This document shows positions 46,431 through 54,987 of a stretch of 64,000 bases of DNA, piece after piece; within the stretch, counting starts at the first letter, position 1, and every line of letters starts with the position of its first letter. The translations under genes and the position numbers were made by a program. The stretch comes from Streptomyces sp. CB02009 (GTDB lineage: Bacteria; Actinomycetota; Actinomycetes; Streptomycetales; Streptomycetaceae). The notes under the pieces are model-generated. The model had not been told where the DNA came from, searched no databases, and saw only the letters and a program-made list of their open reading frames with translations. The stretch spans positions 124,001 to 188,000 of the forward strand of contig NZ_LIVV01000007.1 in NCBI RefSeq assembly GCF_001905825.1. Direction: 5' to 3'.

Positions 46431-49142
46431 ATGACGGCATCGACCCCGAACCCCGCGGATTCCGGCGCGGCGGCCTCACGTGACGCGGCCCGCACGGCCC
46501 GCCGCCTGACGGACGGCACCCTCCCGCGCACGTCCCCTCCCCAGGGCGCGCCCCCGGGCACCCCGCCGACCCGACGTGAGACGGCGGAGGAGTCGCGGGA
46601 GTCGCCGGAGCCGCGGGAGCCTGGGGCGCCGGGGGAGTTGAGCGAGTCGAGGGACGGCGCACCGGCGGAGGGCGGCGCGCCGTCGCCGGACGACGTGGCG
46701 GCGGCCGCGACGGCAGCGGCAGCGGCCGTGGACGACGCGCCGGCGTCCGCCGCCCAGGACGTCGCGCCGGTACGCCCGGGCGCCGCGCCGGCCGCCGCGC
46801 AGGGCGTCGCGCCGGGCGTCGCGCCGGGCGGGACCTCGGGCGCCGCGCCGGGCGGGACCTCGGCCGGGACCTCGGCCGGGACCTCGGCCGGGACCTCGGC
46901 CGGGACCTCGGACGGAGCGCCCGTCGGGCAGGCTCCCGCGCCGGAATCCCCTGCGGCCGGTGAGCCGGCGCCGTCGGCCCCGGCCGCCGGGGAGCCGGTG
47001 ACGACCTCGCGCAGGGTCCCGGTGTGGCCCGAGCCGGGAGCGAGGGGCGGCGCCGCTGCGGCGGCGGCCAGCCCGGAAGCCACGACCAGGCCTGACGCCC
47101 CGGCGAGGCCGGAAGCTCGAACGGAGCCGACCGCCACTTCGGGGCCGACCGCCCCGACCACCCGCATCACCCCGACCGCCCCGACTGCCCCGACTGCCCT
47201 GGCCGCGCCGACCGGCCCGGAGTCGGGTCGCGGCACGGGGACGGCCGGTGCGTCGCCCCGCGACGGGGCCGGGTCGTCCGGCGCGTCCGCGGTCCGCCCG
47301 CTCGGCTCCACGCCCCCGGTCGCGACCGCGCCCCCCGTCGGCGCCACGCCCCCGACCGCGTCCGCATCCGGTACGGCCTCAAGTGCGCCCGCCGCCCCGG
47401 CAGTCGCCCCGGTGATCACCCGGGTGCAACCCGTTCCGCCCGCCTACCCCGGCACCACGCCCTCCGGTGCGGGCCGCCACGCCCGCCCCCATTCCTCTTC
47501 TTCCCCCTCCCCCTCCCCCTCCTCTTCCTCCTCCTTCAAGGCCGCCGTCACCGTGCGGTCCGGTGGACCTTCGCCGGTCCCGGCCGCAGTGCCCGCCGCC
47601 GCCCCGACCGCAGCCCCCGGTACCCGGCCCGCGTCGGACCGCCCCGCCACCCCCGACTTCGGGCGGATCGCCGGGGCCGGTGTCGGTGCCGTCGCCGTGC
47701 CCGTCGCAGCCGTCGTGCGGGTCGCTCGGCGGAAGAACGTGATCGGGGCCGAGACCACCGGCTCGATCCCGGTGCATCTCCTCTTCCGCGACCAGCCGGG
47801 GAACGCCGTGCCCTTCGCGGCCGGTGAGGACGACGGCGGTCCCGACACCGTCGCCATGGCCGCGCCGACCCTGCCCAGGACGGGTACGGGCGCCGCCATT
47901 CCCGGCCCGTCGAAGGTCCAGGCCCAGGACCCGGAGCAGCCCCGGGCGGACGCCGCCGGTGCCGGGGCCGGGGCCGCCGGCCGTGCCTCGTCCAAGCGGA
48001 AGTCGAAGTCCCCGTCGAAGGCGGAACTCAACGGGCGTCTCGACGGGCGTCTCGACGAGCGGCTCGACGGCCGTCTCGCCCGACGCCTCGACGCACCGCT
48101 CAAGGCGCGGTCCGCGTCCCACCCCGGCGCGCAGGCCGCCAAGGCCTCCGCCCCCGCCCCCGCCCCCGCCCCCGCCACCGCCACCGCCTCCGCCTCCGCT
48201 TCCCGGTCCTCCGCCTCCCGGCCCGCCCCCACCGCCGATCCCGCTCTCGTCGAACGCACCGGGCCGGTGCTGCCCGGCTGGGTCGGGGTGGTCGGCGGGG
48301 CGCTCGCGCTCGCCGCGTGCGCGGCGGTCGTGTGGTGGGCCGGGGCCGTGCCCGAGGAGGCGTCCCGGATGCTGCGGCTGCCGGAACGCCCGTACAACGG
48401 CATCCATCTCGGCCAGTGGGCGCTCCTCGCGCTCGGTGTCGTCCTCACCCTGTTCGCGCTCGGCGGGCTCGGCCGGGGCCGGGTCGGCTACGCCTGGGTG
48501 CTGACCCTGTTCGGCGACTACCGCGGCACGGTCCGCCGTACGGGTCTGGTCTGGGTCAGCCCGCTCCTGCTGCGCCGCCGCGTCGACGTACGGCTCCGGC
48601 ACTGGCGCAGCGAGCCGCTGTCGGCGGTGGACGCCAAGGGCACGGCGCTCGATGTCACCGTGCTCGTGGTGTGGCGGGTGCGGGACACCGTCCGGGCGGC
48701 GCTCGGCGTCGACGGGCACGAGGACTATCTGCGGGAGCAGGTGGAGGCGGCGATGGCCCGGGTGCTGTCGCAGCTTCCGGCGGACGCCTTCCACGAGGAC
48801 GCCCCCACGCTCCGGGACGCGGAGGCCGTCGGCGAGGCGCTGACTTGGATGCTGTCGGCGGAGTGCGCCCCGGTCGGTGTGGACGTGTTCTCGGCGCAGC
48901 CGACGCGGATCGAGTACGCGCCGGACGTGGCGGCGGCGATGCGGCGGCGCCGGATCGCGGCGATCGACGCGAAGCACCGGGACAGCGTGCTGACCTCGGT
49001 GGTGGACGCGGTGGACGACGTGGTCCACCGGCTGACCAGTCGTGGTCTGGTCGAGCTCGACGACTACGAGCGCAAGGCGCTGGTCAAGGACCTGACGGTG
49101 GCCTTCTACACGGGGCGGACGGGTCCTGTAGAGGGGGCGTGA
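46431..49142 (+). CDS. SPFH/Band 7-domain membrane protein with very long disordered N-terminus
   Basis: 903-residue protein from ATG 46431 (AGGTGG upstream; ATG 46416 is an alternative). Residues 1-600 are Ala/Pro/Thr/Ser-rich and disordered, with repeats such as GTSAGTSAGTSAGTSDG (12-bp units near 46855-46915) and RLDGRLDERLDGRLARRLDA. Two membrane helices follow (WVGVVGGALALAACAAVVWW and WALLALGVVLTLFALGGLGR). The SPFH domain (FGDYRGTVRRTGLVWVSPLL, VRLRHWRSEPLSAVDAKGTA, LDVTVLVVWRVRDTVRAALG, EQVEAAMARVLSQLPADAF) resembles stomatin/flotillin scaffolds. It lies 25 bp after the NlpC-like gene, suggesting a link to the cell surface. Confidence 0.8.
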   Translation: MTASTPNPADSGAAASRDAARTARRLTDGTLPRTSPPQGAPPGTPPTRRETAEESRESPEPREPGAPGELSESRDGAPAEGGAPSPDDVAAAATAAAAAVDDAPASAAQDVAPVRPGAAPAAAQGVAPGVAPGGTSGAAPGGTSAGTSAGTSAGTSAGTSDGAPVGQAPAPESPAAGEPAPSAPAAGEPVTTSRRVPVWPEPGARGGAAAAAASPEATTRPDAPARPEARTEPTATSGPTAPTTRITPTAPTAPTALAAPTGPESGRGTGTAGASPRDGAGSSGASAVRPLGSTPPVATAPPVGATPPTASASGTASSAPAAPAVAPVITRVQPVPPAYPGTTPSGAGRHARPHSSSSPSPSPSSSSSFKAAVTVRSGGPSPVPAAVPAAAPTAAPGTRPASDRPATPDFGRIAGAGVGAVAVPVAAVVRVARRKNVIGAETTGSIPVHLLFRDQPGNAVPFAAGEDDGGPDTVAMAAPTLPRTGTGAAIPGPSKVQAQDPEQPRADAAGAGAGAAGRASSKRKSKSPSKAELNGRLDGRLDERLDGRLARRLDAPLKARSASHPGAQAAKASAPAPAPAPATATASASASRSSASRPAPTADPALVERTGPVLPGWVGVVGGALALAACAAVVWWAGAVPEEASRMLRLPERPYNGIHLGQWALLALGVVLTLFALGGLGRGRVGYAWVLTLFGDYRGTVRRTGLVWVSPLLLRRRVDVRLRHWRSEPLSAVDAKGTALDVTVLVVWRVRDTVRAALGVDGHEDYLREQVEAAMARVLSQLPADAFHEDAPTLRDAEAVGEALTWMLSAECAPVGVDVFSAQPTRIEYAPDVAAAMRRRRIAAIDAKHRDSVLTSVVDAVDDVVHRLTSRGLVELDDYERKALVKDLTVAFYTGRTGPVEGA

Positions 49143-49181
49143 AGGGATGGACATGTTCAACTTCCGTCCATACCTTGGTAC

Positions 49182-49195
49182 TTGGTCCAGACCAA
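49182..49195. promoter_or_regulatory. dre-like DasR site upstream of the AA10 monooxygenase
   Basis: TTGGTCCAGACCAA is a perfect match to the DasR-responsive element pattern (TGGTC-YA-GACCA), 73 bp upstream of the monooxygenase start. DasR represses chitin and N-acetylglucosamine genes in Streptomyces and is released by glucosamine-6-phosphate. Confidence 0.85.
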
Positions 49196-49268
49196 AATCG
49201 GTACGACGTACCACCGCACGCGTGCGCGCACGGCCCAACAGAACCCCCACGTTCTCCTGGAGCGAAGC

Positions 49269-49862
49269 ATGCGCAAAAAGTCAGTCGGGGCGGCGGTGGT
49301 GGCGCTCGGCGTCGCCGGCGTCACCCTCTTCGCCACCGGTAGCGCCGGCAGTCACGGCTACACCGACTCGCCGATCAGCCGCCAGAAGCTCTGCGCCAAC
49401 GGCACCGTGACCAACTGCGGCTCCATACAGTGGGAGCCGCAGTCGGTCGAGGGGCCCAAGGGCTTCCCCGCCGGCGGTCCCGCCGACGGCAAGATCTGTT
49501 CCGCCGGGCTCACGCAGTTCGCCCAGCTGGACGACCCGAGGGGCGGTGCGTGGCCCACGACGCAGCTCACGTCGGGGCAGAGCTACAGCTTCCGCTGGCA
49601 GTTCACGGCCCGGCACGCCACCACCGACTTCAAGTACTACATCACCAAGAACGGCTGGAACGGGACCCAGAAGCTCACCCGGGCCATGCTGGACCCCCAG
49701 CCGTTCCTGACCGTCCCCTACAACAACCAGCAGCCGCCGGCGACCCTCTCGCACTCCGGGACGATCCCGGCGGGCAAGACGGGCCGCCATCTGATCCTGG
49801 CGGTGTGGACGATCGCGGACACGTCGAACGCGTTCTACGCGTGCTCGGACGTCAGGTTCTGA
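49269..49862 (+). CDS. AA10 lytic polysaccharide monooxygenase (chitin-active type)
   Basis: 197-residue secreted copper enzyme that oxidatively cleaves crystalline chitin. The signal peptide ends before His29 in AGSHGYTDSP; this becomes the N-terminal histidine of the copper brace, with His116 in TARHATTDF as second ligand. Four cysteines (CANGTVTNC and GKICSAG region, late FYACSDVRF) support disulfides. It has a single domain with no added binding module, as in Streptomyces CHB/LPMO10 proteins. ATG 49269 follows GGAGCG. A dre site upstream ties it to the same regulon as the chitinase at 56804. Confidence 0.93.
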   Translation: MRKKSVGAAVVALGVAGVTLFATGSAGSHGYTDSPISRQKLCANGTVTNCGSIQWEPQSVEGPKGFPAGGPADGKICSAGLTQFAQLDDPRGGAWPTTQLTSGQSYSFRWQFTARHATTDFKYYITKNGWNGTQKLTRAMLDPQPFLTVPYNNQQPPATLSHSGTIPAGKTGRHLILAVWTIADTSNAFYACSDVRF

Positions 49863-49937
49863 CGCCCGGGGCCGCTCGGTGGCCGTCCGGTGGCCGGTCC
49901 TGACGGTCGCCGGACGGTCTCTCCCGCCCGTTCATTT

Positions 49938-49952
49938 CTGATGGATCGTCAG
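49938..49952. promoter_or_regulatory. Inverted repeat upstream of the acyl-CoA synthetase
   Basis: CTGATGGATCGTCAG is an imperfect palindrome (5 of 6 pairs) 15 bp before the synthetase ATG, in a locally AT-richer stretch. It is an operator-like site, possibly for a TetR-type lipid regulator encoded elsewhere. Confidence 0.4.
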
Positions 49953-49966
49953 TTACAGTCCGGCCC

Positions 49967-51640
49967 ATGAGGGGTGCGGACACCGTCGCGGAACTCGTAC
50001 GGCGCAAGTGGGGCGACCACCGGATCGGGCTGAGGGACGAGCACCACGCCCTCACCCACCACCAGGTCGCCGCCGGCGCCGCCGCGCGGGCCGCACTCCT
50101 CGTGGACCTGATGCCACCCCTGCCGGGGGGCGAGCCGCACCTCGGCATCCTGCTCGACAACACGCCGGAGTACCCGCTCTGGCTCAGCGCGGCGGCCCTC
50201 GCGGGGGCCGCCGTCGCCGGGATCAACCCCACCCGGCGCGGCGCCGAACTCGCCCGGGACATCCGGCACACCGCCTGCCGGGTCCTGGTCACCCAGCGCG
50301 CCCATCTGCCGCTCCTCGACGGCCTCCCGCTGCCCGGCGTGCGGATCCTGGTCACGGACACCGACGCGTACCGGGAACTCCTCGCCCCGTACGGCTCGGC
50401 CCGCCCGGGCGACGCGCGCCTCGGCCCCGTACGCCCCGACAGCCGCTTCCTGCTCTCCTTCACGTCCGGTTCGACGGGCGCCCCGAAGGCGGCACTCTGC
50501 AGCCAGGGCCGGCTGGCGGCGGCCGGAGCCTCGCTCGCGGCGCACTTCTCCGTCGGCCGGGACGACGTCCACTACGTCTGTATGCCGATGTTCCACGGGA
50601 ACGCGGTGATCGCGGACTGGGCCCCGGCCCTGGTCGCCGGGGCCGGGGTGGCGCTGCGGTCCCGCTTCTCGGCCTCCCGCTTCCTCTCGGACGTACGGGA
50701 CTTCGAGGCCACCTACTTCACCTACGTCGGCCGGGCGGTGCAGTACCTCCTGGCGACCCCGCCCACCCCCGAGGACCGCGCGCACCGGCTCCGCCTCGGC
50801 TTCGGCACGGAGGCGGGGGCGGTGGACGCGGCCCGCTTCCGGGAGCGGTTCGGGGTGCCGCTCGTGGAGGGGTACGGCTCCTCGGAGGGAGGCGCGTCGA
50901 TCCAGCGGACGCCGGACACGCCGCCGGGCGCGGTCGGCCGGGCGGCCCCGGCCGACGACCTGCTGGTGGTGGACGCGGAGACGGGCCGTGAGTGCGAGGC
51001 GGCCCGCTTCTCCCCCGAGGGCCGGCTCCTCAACGCCGCCGAGGCCGTCGGAGAACTCGTCAACCGGGGCCGCAGCGCCTTCGAGGGCTACTGGCGCAAT
51101 CCGGAGGCGCAGGCCGCGCGGCTGCGCGACGGCTGGTACTGGACCGGTGACCTCTTCTACCGGGACGCGGACGGCTTCCTCTACTTCGCGGGCCGTACGG
51201 ACGACCGGCTGCGGGTCGACAGCGAGAACCTGGCGGCGGCGATGATCGAACACATCCTGGCCCGCTGGGACCGGGCCGCGGGGGTCGCGGTCTACGCGAT
51301 ACCGGACCCGGTGGCGGGGGACCAGGTGATGGCCGCGCTGGCGCTGCGGGAGGGGGCGGTCTTCGATCCGGCGGAGTTCGCCGGCTTCCTCGCGGCGCAG
51401 CGGGACCTGGGGACGAAGATGCCGCCCCGGTTCGTCCGGGTGATGCCCGAACTCCCCCTCACCGCCACGAACAAGATCCACCGGGTGGCCCTCCGCCGCG
51501 AGTCCTTCCTCTGCGAGGACCCGGTCTGGTGGCGCCCGACCCCGGGAGCCCCGTACGAGCCACTGACACCCGCGGCCACGGCCGCGCTCCGGGGGGAGTA
51601 CGCCCGCCAGGGGCGGAGTCCGGGGCTTGCGGACAGCTGA
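49967..51640 (+). CDS. AMP-binding acyl-CoA synthetase (FadD17-like)
   Basis: 557-residue ANL-superfamily enzyme that activates a carboxylic acid with ATP and loads CoA. The ATP motif is LSFTSGSTGAPKAALCSQG. Further motifs are VEGYGSSEGG (A5), YWTGDLFYRDADGFLYFAGR (A7), RTDDRLRVDSENLAA (A8 hinge) and TATNKIHRVAL with the late catalytic lysine (A10). NNTPEYPLWL-like LLDNTPEYPLWLSAAALAGA is typical of actinobacterial FadD17-type synthetases, which act on fatty or steroid side-chain acids. No operon partners are adjacent, so the substrate is open. Confidence 0.87.
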   Translation: MRGADTVAELVRRKWGDHRIGLRDEHHALTHHQVAAGAAARAALLVDLMPPLPGGEPHLGILLDNTPEYPLWLSAAALAGAAVAGINPTRRGAELARDIRHTACRVLVTQRAHLPLLDGLPLPGVRILVTDTDAYRELLAPYGSARPGDARLGPVRPDSRFLLSFTSGSTGAPKAALCSQGRLAAAGASLAAHFSVGRDDVHYVCMPMFHGNAVIADWAPALVAGAGVALRSRFSASRFLSDVRDFEATYFTYVGRAVQYLLATPPTPEDRAHRLRLGFGTEAGAVDAARFRERFGVPLVEGYGSSEGGASIQRTPDTPPGAVGRAAPADDLLVVDAETGRECEAARFSPEGRLLNAAEAVGELVNRGRSAFEGYWRNPEAQAARLRDGWYWTGDLFYRDADGFLYFAGRTDDRLRVDSENLAAAMIEHILARWDRAAGVAVYAIPDPVAGDQVMAALALREGAVFDPAEFAGFLAAQRDLGTKMPPRFVRVMPELPLTATNKIHRVALRRESFLCEDPVWWRPTPGAPYEPLTPAATAALRGEYARQGRSPGLADS

Positions 51641-51650
51641 GGGAGAGGCG

Positions 51651-51914
51651 GTGGACGGACGCCCGGGGCACGGGCTGACGGCCGTCGCGGCCGGAACCAC
51701 CGGCTCCTACGGCGCGGGCGACGAACAGCCGGGCGACGAACAGCCGGGTGACGAACAGCCGGGTGACGAACAGCCGGGTGACGAACAGCCGGGTGACGAA
51801 CAGCCGGGTGACGGCGGCCCCGACCCCGCGCCCGCAGTGCGACCGCCGCTGGGGCGACCACCCTCGGGGCGACCGCAGGGGCGACCCCTGCCGCGACTGC
51901 CGCCGCCGAGGTAG
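51651..51914 (+). CDS. Possible small GDEQP-repeat protein
   Basis: 87-codon frame from GTG 51651, seven bases after GGGAGAG and 10 bp after the synthetase stop. It encodes a short N-terminus, six exact GDEQP repeats and a Pro/Arg-rich end. The acidic-then-basic layout would be disordered. Expression is unproven. It could be a real cotranslated small protein or just an open frame through the minisatellite. Confidence 0.3.
   Translation: MDGRPGHGLTAVAAGTTGSYGAGDEQPGDEQPGDEQPGDEQPGDEQPGDEQPGDGGPDPAPAVRPPLGRPPSGRPQGRPLPRLPPPR
51716..51805 (+). repeat. 15-bp minisatellite, six units
   Basis: Six head-to-tail copies of GGGTGACGAACAGCC (the first with GGGC) run without interruption, with a partial seventh. 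Near-perfect identity between units implies recent expansion, so the copy number probably differs between strains. It lies between the acyl-CoA synthetase and histidine kinase genes, a 370-bp gap otherwise holding only GC-rich sequence. Confidence 0.9.
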
Positions 51915-52010
51915 GCCCAGCCCCACCACCGCCCACCCCGCACCCCCACCCCAGCCCCACCCCTCCACCCCATCGCCCCGCCCCGGTCGGCGGGCCTAAC
52001 GTGGGGCCGC

Positions 52011-53315
52011 ATGGACCCCCGTACCCCCTGGCAGGCGCTCACCCGGCCCCGGTTCCTCCTCGGACCCTGGCCCTGGCGATCCGTCGCGTACCTGGCGACC
52101 GGCGCGCTCCTCGGGGGCCTCGTCTGCGCCGTGTTCGCGCTGCTCGGGCTGTTCTCCGTCCTGCTCGTCGGACTGCCGCCGCTCCTCCTGTCCGGGCTCG
52201 CCCTCGGCGGCGTCGAGCGCCGCCGCCTCCGCCTCGTCGACCTCGACCCCGCCCCGGATCCGCACCGCGTCCCCACCGCGCCCGGCCTCGCCGCCTGGCT
52301 CCGGCTCCGGGCGGGGGAGCAGGCGACCTGGCGGGAGCTCGCGTACGCCCTGCTCCTCGCCACCGTCCTGTGGCCGCTCGACCTCCTCGCCGTCGCCGTC
52401 GGCGTCGGCCTCCCCGTCCTGCTCCTCGGCGCGCCGGTCCAGCTGGCCGTGGACGGCCAGGAGGCCAAGGTCGTCAAGGCGTACCTGGTGACCTCCTATC
52501 CGGAGGCCTTCGCCGCCGCCCTCCTCGGCGCCCTGCTCCTCGTCGCCCTCGCCCACCCGCTCGCCGCCTTCGCCGGCGCCCGCGCGGCCCTCGTCCGCGC
52601 CCTGCTCACCCCTCGCGAGTCCGCCCGGCAGGGCGCGATCGGCGAGGTCATCGCCTCCCGTGCCCGGCTCGTCGACGCCTTCGAGGCCGAGCGGCGCCGG
52701 ATCGAGCGCGATCTGCACGACGGAGCGCAGCAGCGTCTGGTCGCCCTCACGATGACCCTCGGGCTGGCCCGGCTCGACGCCCCGCCGGGCGGCCCGCTCG
52801 CCGAGCAGCTGGCGAAGGCGCACGCGGAGGCCGGACAGGTCCTCACCGAACTGCGCGAGCTGATCCACGGGATCCATCCGCAGGTCCTCGCCGACTACGG
52901 CCTCGGCCCGGCCCTCGCCGACGCCGCCGACCGGTCCGCCGTGCCCGTCGCCACCGACGTCGACCTGCCCCGGCTGCCGGAGTCCGTGGAGAGCGCGGGG
53001 TACTTCGCCGGCTGCGAGGCCCTCGCCAACATCGGCAAGCACAGCGGGGCGAGCCGGGCCTCGATCACCGCCCGGCATGCCGGCGGTGTGCTCCGGATCG
53101 ACGTCGAGGACGACGGGCGCGGCGCCGCCGACCCGGCCGCGGGCACCGGTCTCACCGGCCTGGCCGACCGGATCGCCGTCCTCGATGGCACACTGACGAT
53201 CATGAGCCCGCCGGGCGGGCCGACCCTCCTCCGAGTGGAGATCCCATGCCCCGCACTGAGCGAACGCTCCGCGTCGTCCTCGCCGAGGACAGCGTCCTCC
53301 TCCGGGAGGGACTGA
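52011..53315 (+). CDS. Sensor histidine kinase (NarL-type, HisKA_3)
   Basis: 434-residue membrane kinase. N-terminal helices in hydrophobic pairs (LATGALLGGLVCAVFALLGL, VLLVGLPPLLLSGLALGG, LLLATVLWPLDLLAVAVGVG, AAALLGALLLVALAHPLAAF) form the sensor. HisKA_3 is ERRRIERDLHDGAQQRLVAL with the phospho-accepting His; the HATPase part has EALANIGKHSGAS (N box), VEDDGRGA (G1) and GTGLTGLADR (G2). No extracellular domain is evident, so it senses within the membrane. Its 3' end overlaps the response-regulator gene by 70 bp. Confidence 0.9.
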   Translation: MDPRTPWQALTRPRFLLGPWPWRSVAYLATGALLGGLVCAVFALLGLFSVLLVGLPPLLLSGLALGGVERRRLRLVDLDPAPDPHRVPTAPGLAAWLRLRAGEQATWRELAYALLLATVLWPLDLLAVAVGVGLPVLLLGAPVQLAVDGQEAKVVKAYLVTSYPEAFAAALLGALLLVALAHPLAAFAGARAALVRALLTPRESARQGAIGEVIASRARLVDAFEAERRRIERDLHDGAQQRLVALTMTLGLARLDAPPGGPLAEQLAKAHAEAGQVLTELRELIHGIHPQVLADYGLGPALADAADRSAVPVATDVDLPRLPESVESAGYFAGCEALANIGKHSGASRASITARHAGGVLRIDVEDDGRGAADPAAGTGLTGLADRIAVLDGTLTIMSPPGGPTLLRVEIPCPALSERSASSSPRTASSSGRD

Positions 53316-53908
53316 CCGGGCTCCTGGCCCGTTTCGGCCACGAGGTCGTCGCCGCCGTCGGGGACGCCGACGCGCTGAGCGCCGCGGTCGCCGCCCACGA
53401 TCCGGACATCGTCGTGACCGACGTCCGGATGCCGCCCGGCTTCCAGGACGAGGGGCTGCGCGCCGCCGTCGCGCTCCGCGCCGAGCGCCCCGCCCTGCCG
53501 GTCCTCGTCCTCAGCCAGTACGTGCAGCGCAGCTACGCCGCGGATCTCCTGGACGCGGGCGACGGCACCGGCGTCGGCTATCTGCTCAAGGACCGGGTCG
53601 GCCAGGTCGAGGAGTTCCTGGACGCGCTCGCCCGGGTCGCGGACGGCGGCACGGTCGTCGACCCCGAGGTCGTACGGCAGCTGCTCCGCCGGCACCGCGA
53701 TCCGCTGGAGGCGCTGACCCCGCGCGAGCGCGAGGTCCTGGGCCTGGTCGCGGAGGGCCGTTCGAACGGTGCCATCGCCCGCAGTCTGGTCGTCACCGAG
53801 GCCGCCGTCGGCAAGCACATCGGCAACATCCTGGCGAAGCTGGATCTGCCGCCGGCCGAGGACACCCACCGCCGGGTCCTCGCCGTCCTCACCTACCTCC
53901 GGGCCTAG
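53246..53908 (+). CDS. NarL/FixJ-type response regulator
   Basis: 220-residue regulator paired with the preceding kinase. The receiver domain has LAEDSVLLREGL and the phospho-accepting Asp in DIVVTDVRMPPG. The C-terminal LuxR helix-turn-helix is LTPREREVLGLVAEGRSNGA with recognition helix TEAAVGKHIGNIL. ATG 53246 follows GTGGAG and lies inside the kinase frame, giving strong coupling. The target genes are unknown. It is followed by the bidirectional hairpin of tRNA-Lys copy 2. Confidence 0.92.
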   Translation: MPRTERTLRVVLAEDSVLLREGLTGLLARFGHEVVAAVGDADALSAAVAAHDPDIVVTDVRMPPGFQDEGLRAAVALRAERPALPVLVLSQYVQRSYAADLLDAGDGTGVGYLLKDRVGQVEEFLDALARVADGGTVVDPEVVRQLLRRHRDPLEALTPREREVLGLVAEGRSNGAIARSLVVTEAAVGKHIGNILAKLDLPPAEDTHRRVLAVLTYLRA

Positions 53909-53989
53909 GGGGATAGGGGATGGGGGATGGGGGAGCCACCTCAGGCCTGCCCCCGGGGACTGGCCCCTGGTACTGCCCCCCCCACGCAC

Positions 53990-54023
53990 GAAGAAGCCCC
54001 CCGCTTCCGCGAGGGGCTTCTTC
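53990..54023. terminator. Bidirectional terminator between response regulator and tRNA-Lys copy 2
   Basis: Stem GAAGAAGCCCC(C)CGC with GCG(A)GGGGCTTCTTC, loop TTCC, 7 bp beyond the tRNA 3' end and 82 bp after the convergent response-regulator gene. Confidence 0.8.
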
Positions 54024-54029
54024 CGTCTG

Positions 54030-54103
54030 TGCGCCGCCAGGGACTCGAACCCCGGACCCGCTGATTAAGAGTCAGCTGCTCTAACCAACTGAGCTAGCGG
54101 CGC
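54030..54103 (-). tRNA. tRNA-Lys (anticodon CTT), copy 2
   Basis: Identical in mature sequence to copies 1 and 3. The upstream flank GCTGACAGAGA is shared with copy 1, and a -10-like TAGTAT occupies the same position as TAGAGT in copy 1. CCA is not encoded. Confidence 0.97.
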
Positions 54104-54228
54104 TTGCTGACAGAGAAAATACTACCTGGTCCCGCGGGGTGCTCATGACCATCCCGCGCGAGCGCGCCGCAGGGGCGTCCGCATGCCCCGGGCCGCGGAT
54201 TCCTCCGCCGCCCGGGGCCCCGTGTGTC

Positions 54229-54987
54229 TCAGATCGCCAGTGCCATGACCACCGGCGCCGCGCGCCGGTTCAGTGTGTCGGCCGCCGAGCGCAGCCGGTG
54301 GGCGTGCTCGATCGGCAGGGAGAGGGCCAGGCAGCCCACGGCGGAGCCGGCCGTCAGGGGAACGGCCGCGCAGACCGTGCCCACCGCGTACTCCTGGAGG
54401 TCGAGGACCGGGACGGTCGGCGGCTGGCTGTCCAGCTTGGAGAAGAGGATCTGCTCGCTGGTGATCGTCCGGGAGGTCAGTCGGGCGATCTTGTGCCGGG
54501 ACAGGTGGTCCCGGCGTCCGTTCTGGTCGAGCTGGGTGAGCAGGCACTTGCCGACCGCGCTGGCGTGCGCGGCCGAGCGGAAGTCGACCCACTCGTTGAC
54601 CTTCGGTGTGCGCGGGCCGTCGGCGAACTGGGTGATCTTCACCTCGCCGTCGATGTACCGGCTGATGTAGACCGCCGCGCCGACGGAGTCGCGCAGCTCG
54701 GTCAGGGTCTCCTGGAGCTTCGCCTCCAGGGCTTCGCGGCGGGTCAGGCCGGAGCCGAGGAGGACGAGGGAGTCCCCGATCACATAGGCGCCGTCGGCGA
54801 CCTGCTCGACGTACCCCTCACGGCGGAGCATGAGGAGCAGCGAGGTGAGGTGGGCCACGGGCAGGCCGGCTTCGCGCGCGATCTGGACGTCCGTCACTCC
54901 GCCACCGTGCCGCGAGATCGTCTCGAGGACGCGCAAGGCGTATTGCACCGAGTGGAACGGCGCGGTGGGCTCGGGCTTCAGCGCCAC
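54229..54987 (-). CDS. IclR-family transcriptional regulator
   Basis: 252-residue regulator. The N-terminal winged helix is SVQYALRVLETISRHGGGVT, then VQIAREAGLPVAHLTSLLLM. The C-terminal IclR effector domain includes VNEWVDFRSAAHASAVGKCLL, where the AHASAVGKCLL segment is the family hallmark, and VGTVCAAVPLTAGSAVGCLAL. Start GTG 54987. It is divergent from the LLM oxidoreductase with a 445-bp gap. The effector and targets are unknown; the divergent gene is a candidate target. Confidence 0.88.
   Translation of the reverse strand: MALKPEPTAPFHSVQYALRVLETISRHGGGVTDVQIAREAGLPVAHLTSLLLMLRREGYVEQVADGAYVIGDSLVLLGSGLTRREALEAKLQETLTELRDSVGAAVYISRYIDGEVKITQFADGPRTPKVNEWVDFRSAAHASAVGKCLLTQLDQNGRRDHLSRHKIARLTSRTITSEQILFSKLDSQPPTVPVLDLQEYAVGTVCAAVPLTAGSAVGCLALSLPIEHAHRLRSAADTLNRRAAPVVMALAI

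Noticed and set aside
51716..51805. CRISPR array
   Set aside because: The repeats are contiguous 15-bp units without spacers, and no cas genes are present. No other array-like pattern was seen.
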